This document shows, one piece after another, positions 1 to 11,700 of a stretch of DNA of 64,000 nt. This DNA is from Astropecten irregularis (lineage: Eukaryota > Echinodermata > Asteroidea > Paxillosida > Astropectinidae): NCBI GenBank assembly GCA_963971285.1, contig OZ020248.1, positions 3,100,001 to 3,164,000 of the forward strand, in the 5' to 3' direction. The translations under genes and the position numbers were made by a program. Each line of letters opens with the position of its first letter. The first letter of the stretch is position 1. A model generated the notes under the pieces. It was not told the DNA's origin, did not search any database, and saw nothing but the letters and a program-made list of their open reading frames with translations.

Positions 1-449
1 CATGTTGTTCGTCTGGTGCTTCCGTTTATAATTTGATTTGTATTCTATTACTTTATTTCATTAACTTTCTGAATGCATTAATTTGTCTTTATTTTTCTTT
101 GCCCAGCATCAATGGCTAATCTACTTTCATTGCTTTCTCATATTATTATTTCAATCTTGCCCGGGAATATCATATTATTGGTGACGTATTTTGTAGATCC
201 TACGAGCAATGAACTCTCCCCAGCTAAGAGTACATGTTCCTCTCTGAACTTTATTTACGGTAAATTATAATTTTTGCCCGTTCCGAAGCACAAAAAAAAG
301 CCCAAAGTGCCCTAGAATTTCACTTGGACACAAAAAACAAATTAGTTTAAGATCGTCTGTAAAAATTGACCTCCGTAGGTTTTGAATACAAGTACAGTAG
401 CACACAGGTGAGTTGCATGAGACTTCACTGCACGGACCCCAAGTACCTA

Positions 450-755
450 GGGCCTTTTCAAAACGGAAAGCTCAGGCTCATGCTCCGGCTCCGGCTCATG
501 CTCCAGGTCATGCTCCGGCTCATGCTCTGACTCTGGCTCCGGCTCCGGCTCCAGCTCCGGCTCAGGCTCTGACTCAGACTCAGACTCAGACTCAGACTCA
601 GGCTTCATTTCAGAGTCTTTTGGTTGTGGTTGGGAAGTAGATTATCTGGTTTGAAAAGAAAACAGAGCTTCAGATTCAGTGAAAAACAGCAACCTATGTT
701 TTCAGCATGTGGATGACAGAGCTGGAGCCTGAGCCTCCGTTTCGAAAAGGCCCCC
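450..755. mobile_element. Foldback-like short element with hexamer arrays, copy F1
   Basis: Ends GGGCCTTTTC...AAAC and its inverse GTTTCGAAAAGGCCC enclose arrays of GGCTCC/GGCTCA/GACTCA hexamers on the left and GAGCCT on the right. A core with ATTATCTGGTTTGAAAAGAA is shared with copies near 19764, 34208, 34453, 41336, 42816 and 53198. Confidence 0.75.
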
Positions 756-876
756 AAGTTGTTGACAGTGAGTGTCCAGTTTGCTTTGCTGTTAATAGTA
801 AAACCAAACAAATTATGCCCCGTATTCCTCCTTCCCACTATTCCTTTGAGATTTTATGCCCATATAATCCCATCAT

Positions 877-1108
877 CAGTGGCGTATCTGGGGGGATCTA
901 GGGGGCACATGCCCCGGGCTTTCCTTTTAGGGCAAAAAAAGTTAACTATTTTGTTGAAGTTAGTGGAAATCTATTTTAATTTATGAACAAACAAAGACAG
1001 ATTTCAATTACGAATTGTCTGATTTTGTTTTTCATTGGCATCAAGAGTTGGAATTGGGGGCGCATATTTAGCGCCTGCCCCGGGCGCCGTTTTCCCTAGA
1101 TACGCCTG
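877..1108. mobile_element. hAT-like non-autonomous element (CAGTGGCGTATCT ends)
   Basis: Left end CAGTGGCGTATCTGGGGG and right end CCCTAGATACGCC are inverted repeats of the type common in hAT-derived short elements. A relative lies at 45458-45684. Confidence 0.6.
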
Positions 1109-1445
1109 CCCATTAAGAACAACAAAAAGTGTGCTGTATTTTATCAGCATTTCAGGAATCACATGCTGTGAACTTGCAATGTCTACTTCAAATTCTACAT
1201 AAAGTGTTTCGATCTAATACTGCTCGAGAAGGAAAAAAATGTTCTCATTAGTTCAAGAAGAAGTTGATAATGAAGCTGCAGGCCTGGTCTGTCTCTTCCT
1301 TTTTCCTCTTTCCTTTTATTTTTGTTGTTTGCAGATTGCTATTTTTTGTCGGTAAATTTTGAAACTTGGTACTTTTGAGGAAGATTAACCACATGTCATT
1401 ATAGATATTAAGATGGAGTGAACAACTTGCCGTACTGATGTTGTG

Positions 1446-1549
1446 AATGGGAGACTTTTGAGAATCGGTCTTCATGTCAACAGCGCACACGCAGGCAATT
1501 GTGTGCATGCGCTGTTGACATGAAGACCGATTCTCAAAAGTCTCCCATT
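1446..1549. repeat. Perfect 42-bp inverted repeat, 20-nt loop
   Basis: Arms 1446-1487 and 1508-1549 are exact reverse complements (arm starts AATGGGAGACTTTTGAGAAT). No second copy was seen in the window. Confidence 0.95.
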
Positions 1550-2183
1550 GTAGTTTATCTTACAAACAATGTTGTGTTTAGTTGGAGAATGGTTTTACAC
1601 ACTAGTATCAGAAGTGTTTTGTGTAGAGAAGTACTACAAACTGAGTATTGTAGACCTACCTGTGTTACACTGATGTAGTGTAGCTATCAATTGCATGTGT
1701 TCCGTGACAGCTCAATAGACCTTCAGTTCCCCAGTCAAACACAGATTTTTTTTTTTAAACCTTTCCAAACCTAAAGCCGTTTAGAATGACGTTTGGAGAG
1801 TTTTTAATAGATTATTTTTTTAATTTATTACACCTTCCCCTTTACACAATAGTCTGATTTGTTGTTGATGTTGAATATGATAGTTTTAAATGACAGTTGA
1901 TAATTTGTGGTTTTTGAATCTGCAGGAGAAAGTTTGAAATAATTCCTATTAATTAATGCATGATCACAACCAATAGACATACTGTATACCTGTGTAGGTA
2001 TAGCCTACACTTCATAATAGCATTGAAGAAAAATGTACACGACACTCTAAGTATCGCACTGATGTCCTCAGCACATTACACATTACACTACTCTCCAGAG
2101 CTTTCCAGAATGTGATTAAGAATGTACCAAACAATACCTTTAAAGATGAATGATTTCTTGTGATTTCTCAAATTACAAACAGG

Positions 2184-2333
2184 AGTCGATTTCACTAATA
2201 ACATTGCGATCATCGCTAAAGCCCAAATCCATCGCTAAATGGAAAATTGATCGCTACTTTGCGTAGGAATTTTCCTTTTAGCGACGGATTTGGGCTTTAG
2301 TGATGATTGCAAAGTGTTAGTGAAATCGGCCCC
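2184..2333. mobile_element. Palindromic MITE, family M2
   Basis: Almost fully self-complementary: GTCGATTTCACTAA at the left, TTAGTGAAATCGGCCCC at the right, with CCAAATCCATCGCTAAATGG inside. Relatives lie at 17749-17867 and 35115-35262. Confidence 0.8.
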
Positions 2334-2559
2334 TGGTTGATATGAAGTTGAACAACACAAACCATCTGAGTATTAAAAAAAATTTTGATGGCCAGTTAAA
2401 AAAAAATTTAAAAGGAAAGAAAAGAAATTTGCATGTAATTTTTCCTTTCCCCAAAAAAGTCATCAGGAAAGTATGGAGGGTACTTGTACATTAAATTTAG
2501 ATTGTACAGTACAACGATGACGTCATAATAGATGTCTGTTTTTGTCATTTGTTCCGCAG

Positions 2560-2792
2560 CGGAGGGATCTCCGTTTCTGTCTGCCGGTCATGTGGACAAG
2601 AAGGCCGTGGCTGAATTCATGCGAGAAGTCGGCAAGCACCCCGGCCTGGATGAGTCTACCATCGCTCAGCTCATAGCTCTGGAAGCTCAGAAACACGAAG
2701 TCCATTCTCGTAGCTGGTACCGTGTCAATGCGTCCCGTAGCCTCCTGGGACAGAAGAAGATTGAGCAGGAAGTGGAACCACATGTGTTGGAG
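2560..2792 (+). CDS. slc8a: NCX exon: distal regulatory loop before CBD1
   Basis: Follows acceptor TTCCGCAG and ends GAG before donor GTAAAT. It enters two bases into a codon and leaves at phase 0. It encodes the helical loop segment with [11 protein letters not shown], matching the SRAFYRIQATR-type stretch of animal NCX proteins just before CBD1. Confidence 0.9.
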
Positions 2793-5700
2793 GTAAATAT
2801 AATGCGATCAGATTTGACAGGGAATAAAAACGCCTTCCTTCATTTTCTTTACATACACATCTTCATGCGTCCATGTTACTGTCATCCGATAAGTACATGT
2901 AACCCTCACATTACATAAACACTATCTCCATAAAGACTCCAGTTGATGTACGTGTACAGTGTATCAGGGCCCAATTTCATGGAATCCGTTACGGCTTATT
3001 TTTGTGCTTACGGGCACTGCTCGCGTGAAATCCCTAAGGAAGACTTTCGGTGTGCGAAGAATTTCTAGGCTAACCTTGATTTTTTTTTCTGCCAACGCAC
3101 TGCCATATGCATTCTGCAGAAAGATCTTGCTTAGCATAGCGAGAAAGACAACTCTCCCGTGAAATACGCTAACCGTAAGCAAAAAAAGTCTGCTATCGTA
3201 AGTGAAGAATTTTGCTTATGGTTACGGATTCTTGCCAAAAACTGGATCCTCATTTTAAATAGCTTTTACTATTTGCAATAAGTTCCAACAAAGAATCTTT
3301 CACGTGAAATGTGCAATGTGGATCTCAATAAATATAAAAATTTAAAGCATGTAATATTTTGCATTAATAAACATAAAAAATAATTTTAATAAATAGAATC
3401 CATACAAGTAAAGAACTGCTCATGAACTAAAACAATGACCTGAAATTAATTAATTTGTACTTGTGTTAAATTCTGTGCACACTTTATTACATGTAGTACA
3501 CAAAAGAGTAAGATTTAGGATAAAATACAAGGGACCTACTATCAGGAATATTTGGAGAAGAATTTTATGCAACTTGTGACGTCATCAAAAGTGAAAACAG
3601 AAAATGGAAAAAAGTAGAAGGCCCATCTTCATACTGATGTATGTATACATGTACATGCATTCTGCCATAATGTATGCATGAAATATATCCAGTCTGGTCC
3701 CTCAACCTTAAAAGCAACACCTTCATGCATTGTTAGTCATTGTTCATGAAATATTGATCGCCATGGAGATTGTCCTCCTTTGCATCGCCAGACATCGATA
3801 CACGAGACACTAGAGGGAGCAAAGTCTACCACTTGGTCCATCGAAAACTCTCACATTTTAAATTATGTGTCCATGTACATGTATAGTGTATAAGATCGTT
3901 GAATAGAACAAACATTGCGATGTAGTAATTGAAATTACTGAAATGAAATGAAACATGCTCAGCCGAAGTTAATCTCAACTCCAAGGTTCCGTAACGGTGA
4001 TGAATTTTTGAAGGACATATTTTTCTCAATTGAAATTTTGTTTCTTTTTTTTTTCTTGAGTGTCAAAGTCCTTGCTGAATTAAGGATTTTGCATCAATTA
4101 CCTGTAGGAATTTCTTGGAAAAAAATCATGTTAGGAGTCACAATTTTTGAATGATGTATTTTTCTTAATTAAAAATGTGTTTTCTTAATATTTTTTCTTG
4201 AGCGTCAAACTCCTTGCTGAATTAAAGGTTGTATCATGCTTTGGTAAGAGACCAAAACAGAAATGTTCACAGATTTACGTATGCAGATGATGCTGGTAGA
4301 AACCTACAGTTACAATTTTTCAGCCTGAAATGGTGTATTTATCCAGAAATTTGTAAAACAATGACCGAAATTCTTTTTGATCTTTCAAAAGATCAAAAAT
4401 AAAAGAGAAAAGACTTAAGAAATACTGTGGCAGTTTTTCACTGTTTTCTCAAAAAGTGGGCACCGTATGGGACTGAAATTTTCACAGATGACTGTTACTG
4501 TATCTGTCTTGATATTTTTGCCAAAAACCAAATTTTGATATTACCTTTAAGGATTTTGCATCAATTAGGAATTTCCTGGGGGGAATAATCATGTCAAGAG
4601 AGAGTTAGAAATCTCCTCACAGCGAATAATTTGAATGAATTTTCACAGAGAAATTTAGGAATTTCTCAGATACTTACTTTGCAAAATTGAATTAAAATTT
4701 TGATCCCAAAAATTTAACAATATTCCAAAAAGACAGGAAAAAGCCTAAAACCTTTTGTTAAAAATTAGAACGAAGATACATTGTAGCTCACCGGCGTGGG
4801 TGAGCATCACTTATTTTGAGTTCCATTTCCTTCAGAATTTGAATTTTTTCGTCAGAATTGGAAATGATAAATTGCAGAATAATTGAACACTCGGAGCCGG
4901 GTGTGACTACGTGTCATATACCTATAGGTACATTGTACATTTATACACCACATACGCTCGCGTGAGCATCACTTATTTTGAGTTAAATTTTTCGTCAGAA
5001 TTGGAAATTTAGATATTTCAGAATTGAAGACTCGGGTGTGACTACGTGTCATATACCTATAGGTACATTGTACATTTATACACCACATAGGCTCGGGTGA
5101 GCATCACTTATTTTGAGTTTAATTTTTCGTCAGAATTGGAAATTTAGATATTTCAGAATTGAAGACTCGGGTGTGACTACGTGTCATATACTGTACCTAT
5201 AGGTACATTGTACATTTATACACCACATAGGCTCGGGTGAGCATCACTTATTTTGAGTTTAATTTTTCGTCAGAATTGGAAATTTAGATATTTCAGAATT
5301 GAAGACTCGGGTGTGACTACGTGTCATATACCTATAGGTACATTGTACATTTATACACCACATAGGCTCGGGTGAGCATCACTTATTTTGAGTTAAATTT
5401 TTCGTCAGAATTGGAAATTTAGATATTTCAGAATTGAAGACTCGGGTGTGACTACGTGTCATATACCTATAGGTACATTGTACATTTATACACCACATAG
5501 GCTCGGGTGAGCATCACTTATTTTGAGTTTAATTTTTCGTCAGAATTGGAAATTCAGATATTTCAGAATTGAAGACTCGGGTGTGACTACGTGTCATATA
5601 CCTATAGGTACATTGTACATTTATACACCACATAGGCTCGGGTGAGCATCACTTATTTTGAGTTAAATTTTTCGTCAGAATTGGAAATTTAGATATTTCA

Positions 5701-8700
5701 GAATTGAAGACTCGGGTGTGACTACGTGTCATATACCTATAGGTACATTGTACATTTATACACCACATAGGCTCGGGTGAGCATCACTTATTTTGAGTTT
5801 AATTTTTCGTCAGAATTGGAAATTCAGATATTTCAGAATTGAAGACTCGGGTGTGACTACGTGTCATGTAGACGTGATGTTTGATGGAGGCCGGCGCTTC
5901 CATTGCCCTGGTTTGACCTTGGCTCCTCGGAGCCTTCCATATTCATTGACATGGATATGTCCTTGTCCTTTACAATACCAAATGCTACTGGTACTGTAGA
6001 TGCTAGATATTTGTCAAGTTGAAGGCCTGCGCCATATAATTATACCACTAATCACAAGACATAACACGAATACATTCTCTTGAACTGAACTCACTTTAAT
6101 CCTCAACAACGGACCACAGCTCCAAACCAATTAGAAGCCGAAGTCTTAGTAAAATACTCTACAGATGTATAGATCCGTAGCCATGGTAGCAGGTTCACTG
6201 TCTGCTATTATGTTAGCATCAGAGCACAAATACTGTGCTTCGTTGCGAACAATTCCGGCTCAGACTTCATAAATAGGATCAATTTCAATACTGAATTGAA
6301 ACTGGAATTGTTGAAACGATTTCAATTTTGGGCGGTTTCCATGGCTTAGCTTCTGAACAATGGACATGTACATGTGAGATCTTTTTTAATGTGGGTTTTT
6401 TTTGCTGGGAGTTGGATTTGCTAAGGATCAAAACGTCAGTCCCTCCTAGCTCCAGGCTTTTTTATATATTTCAAGTCACTAGGTTGACCGAAGAGCAGTT
6501 TGCAGCAGTTTATTACTTGTGCGATATTTGAAATACAAATTGACAACCTCTTCACATTATAATATGAAGTGTAGAGAGTACGGTGTCTGCACTAGTTAAC
6601 GTCCTTGAATGAAATACCACATAGGAATTGTACCCACCTCCAGTCCATTTGACATTATTCTTTTATAATGAAATGTATGTTCTAAAATTATCTCAGTTAC
6701 AGTCCATGTGCGTAGGTTCCATTGTACAGTCCCTCGCCCCTCCTTTTTCATACTAGATGGTAATTCAGTCTGTATACTGTTCTGTCAGCGTCAATTTAAC
6801 TATTTATCAATGCGTCGGTAACATACATCTTGTATGGTTTTGCATCAGGAATTGCAAGGGATTTGCACCCGTTGTGACGTGTCTAATTTGTGCGCTTAGT
6901 ACTTTCCAATGCCCGCGGGGGGAATAATGAAAGTGCAAACATCATGCCATTCCATCTGCCGAGTTTAGTCTTCTCTATGTCAACGCGACAATTTTAAATA
7001 GAATTTAAACAAATGATGAAGAATTTGCACAAAGTCCTCTTTATTCTGTATACTTGAGTGTCATGATAAGATTTGATGAGTTTCTGAATATATGCATGAG
7101 GGCTTCCGCCAGGCACGGTTCTATGGGAGGGGGACTACAGGGGGCTGTACCCCCCCCCCCCCCAAAAAAAAACCCCAAAAAACAAATTCAAATAAAAAAT
7201 CCAATTGAAGAAACAAATGATGGAAATTTGGAAAAATATTGGATCTATTCATTTATTACGCATCAATTACTTGAAAAACGTGATGTGAAGGGCTTATGTT
7301 GCTTTTCTACAACAGAAGTGAATGCTAGAAGATGACGTCACGTGCAAAGGGTCTAGCGGACTCTAGCCCCCCAAAAATGTTGGTCTTCTACCCCCCACCA
7401 CCCCCCCCCCCCCCACCCCCATCAGAGAAATATACACCCAACAACCAAACCTACACGTGTACATGTTTACCATGTTTATCATTACCATGGTATCCATGGT
7501 ATCAAGGCTTATGTGCATCGATAGATAAATTCATTAATTAGTGTCTACTGTCATGATGGATGGTGGAGGTAATTATTACAAGTATTGCTTGCCCTTTTGT
7601 TGTGCACTGTGTACACTACATAGATTCACGTGCTACTAGGTAGTAGCACGTGAATCTATGTAGTGTACACATTTGAATACACACTCATGAGAATTTGTAT
7701 CCTTTTGAAGACATGGCTTTGTTTTCATAGGTGTACTAATAATGAACACTCTCCAAAGAGCAGAATTGAAAATTAAAATTGAAATTTAAAATTTAGAATT
7801 GAAATTGCTCCCATTTGAAACAGAATCACTTTCCTGGGTTGAATATTCTAGCGAACGTTCCTTATTAAAATACTTCTCTTTGCGACAGACAAGTACATGC
7901 ATGTACCTTGAAAATTCCTCCTTTTTGAGTTAATTCCAAATATCATTTTTCATGAAAAGCTTGAGTAGAGACCTATACACCTTTTCCCTGTGGAGACATA
8001 TTCAACGGTTTTCAACCTAGGGCCAATTTCATTAAACTTACGACGCGTCGCAGAGTTAAGACGCATCCTTTCTCTATGGACTCACCGCATAGATGCGATG
8101 CGTCACAGAGAGGACACGTCGCAAATCGAGTTGCGACTCATTGCAGAGCTTTATGAAATAGGCCCCTATTGTGCTCGGTCTCCACAAGGCACCAGTGTAC
8201 TACTTTTCCGAGGGAGAAAATATGCACAGTCTGCATGGCATGTTTCACTGTACAGTACATGGCAGGATAGCTAACACACTAGGAGACATACATACCACAT
8301 TGCGTACAACTGAGTCAATAACATTGCTACCAAATACACGCCTATATGACGAACAGGCCAAACCATACATTGAATACACCATTGCCCACATATTAAGCAT
8401 ATTCTGCTTTGCTCATGAAACAATTGACCCAAATGGACACATCCAAAGAAAATACCAAATAAAGTGAAATGAATTGTGTAAAAAAGAAACAAAGACAAAA
8501 GCTTGAGCAATTTCATCCAGTTTCACCCGATACTGTTAAATTGACCACCGGTGGGTGTGACCATCCTATTGGTTAATATGTAATTCAGTTATCATACCAT
8601 GCGCATAAAACAAGTAGGTTGAGGCTGGTGCGACTCTAATTGATAAATCTTTAAGCACTGAATTATTCATGAGCTGTCATCAGGCCTCTCTTTGTACATT

Positions 8701-11700
8701 TTCCCCGGTATGCTGTATTGATTTCAACTGGTAAACATTTTGTACTATTTATGTATGCATCATTAGGCAGTGAATATTTGATGCGTCCGTCTGAGAATAT
8801 CCAGAATTTACATGTAGTTTGACTGGTATACATGTCATACCTTTACATGCATGTTTTTTCCATTCAACATGTTTGTACAATATGCAATAACAGAATTTTA
8901 ATATTTATTTTTACAAATTGACCTGATGTAATGTATGCAACTGTGCTAATGCAAATATTTGTGTAAAAGGGTTGGGCACGGTTTTCAAAACCCTTTTCTG
9001 TCCTTGCGTTAAGTGTCAGTATTTTGGTCGAAAATTCAAGATTAAATATGATGGTATTGCTTGTCGGTATTTCAAGTACTTGAAGTTATTTCATAGCAAA
9101 TACAACTTGTACAGATCCTACTAGGATCAGATATTAAAGAAGCATTGCCTTCATTTTTGGGAAAGGATTAAAACAATAATTTGCATTGAGAAAAGAAATT
9201 CTGAGAGTTAAAAATAAACTTGTGTGAATGTACAGAATAGGATTTCTGAAACTGGTGGAAATGAATTACCTATCAAAACATTTCCGTTGTATTGGTAGGA
9301 CTGTTTGCGCAGAAATGATCAAAAACACTTGAACTGACATAAAATGTAAAACAGATACAAACAGACACAAGATGTGAGTCATATTTTATGCAAAGTCAAA
9401 GATCAAGTTAGGGCCCAATTTTAGTTCCGTGCATATGGGTAGCCGATAATTTTATAATTGTGAATTGTTGGACACACTTGGATACACATCCCTGCTCTCT
9501 CCTCACATGGTTTATGGATTCCGGGAAAGGAAATGCCATGTATTATTCAAGAGAAAAATGCTTATAGATCGTGTTTCACTTTGGGGTATTATTAAAATGG
9601 TAACATGTACAATGGGCTCAGTCATTTCTGAGTGATTCCAGCTCAGTTTCAGGATATATTTTTCATAATTTGTGACTACATACACCATATTCTGGTACTT
9701 GTAGTCCATGGTTCTAGCATAGATGACATAAGTGACAACCATTCCGTTTTTGGAGGAATTGATCATTCCTCTTTTTTGGTAAAAATTTATCATTTTTTAC
9801 AAGCTCTTGACGACAGATTCTGATTTTTGGCTCGGAAATACACATGTATTCCTATGTAGTTTGCTCTGTGATTCCTGTTTTTTAGCAAAAGTATTCCTAA
9901 TTTCCTTTAAGATTGGTTGGGAGCTACTACATGTGTGCTCTAGCACATTCATAGCCAAAGCCATCTCTTTTTTTATTCCATAGACATGATAAAGGCTTGA
10001 ATAATTGAGATACATGTACATGTATAATACTGAAGTTCTTATATACACAGAATTGCTATAGATTTTGAATGCTGCTGCAAGCATGGGGTATCAAATGTGG
10101 ATAAAATACAGGTACATGTGGTGAAAATATAATACATATCATTGTATGCATTTAATCAGCTCTTCAATTTGCACAGAATATTAACGTTACATGTAGAAAT
10201 TGTATGTTGCATACCGAGTGTTCGCAATACAATGAGAGTTTCATGTAGTTTGAGGTATCATTTTGAACAAATTAATGAATTTCACACTCATAAGTACACA
10301 GCAGGTTGGCTTTCCCTTTTGAAATAATTTGCGAAATTCAGTTCTGCTTTCATTATTATAGCAACTCAACTGGCAACAGAGGCAGATGCCATTTGGTGTG
10401 GACACAGTTTACTACTTGTAGTTCATATGTAATAATAGTGGTACTATTTGGCCTGTGTCTTTTCATTCAGTCATTCACATTTCATATTGATAGTGACAGC
10501 GTTAATGGTTGAGACCTTGGAGGAATAGGATACAATTGCATTAGGTTAATACTTCTCAGTGACAAGTAGCATGGCATAATAACACAGGGCTGTGTGAGGA
10601 GGGCTACAGCAGTTGCTGGCACTTTGACAAATTGCAGGCCAATGGGTTAAATGATTGGCACTCAGCAGCCAATTTTGTTTACCAGGGGCCAATTTCATAG
10701 AGCTGCTTAGCACAAACATTTGCTAAGCATGACAACTCGAGGAGTTGATGGAACAACATATGAGCCTCCTCCTCACAAAGGTGACCTGAAATAACAAAAT
10801 TACGATCAACAGATTCTCAGAGAGTTAGTCAAGTTGAAAAATATAATTGATGTCTAAGTTTGTCGGTGTTCATGTAGTAGTTGTGCATGAGCCCATCCTG
10901 CTGGTGTTCATGATGTAGCTTCAAAGACAATAAGCAAGTGAGTCAATGACACTCTCTTACTAGGGCAAATTTCACGGCCCTGCTTAGAACAAACATTTGC
11001 TAACCATGAAATTTCTGTCTTAATAAAAACAGGATTAACAACCAAATGTCCATGTGTTGTGTATCGCTTGTGAATGTTCTTTGGCTGTTGTTCACTGACA
11101 ATGAATATCAAATGAAATTTTTAACAGTGGTTTGTTTTATTGGGCAAGACATTTTTGTGCTAAGCAAGTTGTTGTGCTTAGCAGGACATGTAATTGGCCC
11201 CTGGTAATTTGCTCTTCTTTTCAAAGAGCATAAGTGTATACATGCGATTTTGTATGAGAAAAGGGTTTTTAAGAGGCCCTCTCTATCCAGTACATCATGT
11301 ACTCAAGTAACAATTGTAATTTAGTCATTTATATAGCGTTCTATATTTAGGGGCCCATTTACATTTCTGAAACAATCTCAGCTCCCTGGGAGTAGATACA
11401 GCCCGCAGCTACCTGCAAAAGTGCAATGCTTTGCCAGTGCAGGGCTAATCAAGCACACAAGCCATCTCTACCCTCACAGGTACCCATTTACACCTGGGTG
11501 AAGAGGAACAATATGTGACAAAACGTCTTGACCAAGGATGCAAGCACCAGTTAGCACCATTAGTCCATTTAGCGCATATACATGTGTGTCTGTAACAAAC
11601 ATTGAATGTTGAAGACTTTTCCCACAAGACTTTGTTCTATTCCCAGTGTTATTTCGAGAAGATTTTGGAAATTGAAAGGAAAAATAACCGATGTGTTCTT

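Larger units (their letters stand above)
1..2559. other. NCX intron (left edge of window)
   Basis: No exon recognised. Contains a foldback-like repeat (450-755), a hAT-like short element (877-1108), a perfect 42-bp inverted repeat (1446-1549) and a palindromic MITE (2184-2333). The rest is AT-rich unique-looking sequence. Confidence 0.6.

Noticed and set aside
413-640. 75-codon Ala/Pro/Gln-rich frame
   Set aside because: It is a translation of the hexamer array in a foldback-like element.
4790-5868. CRISPR-like spaced repeats
   Set aside because: Repeats are contiguous 135-bp units without unique spacers in an animal genome; a satellite array.
10740-10961. Second copy of the kinase gene
   Set aside because: Only 46 nt of one exon plus intron sequence are present, between MITE ends; a captured fragment rather than a paralogue.
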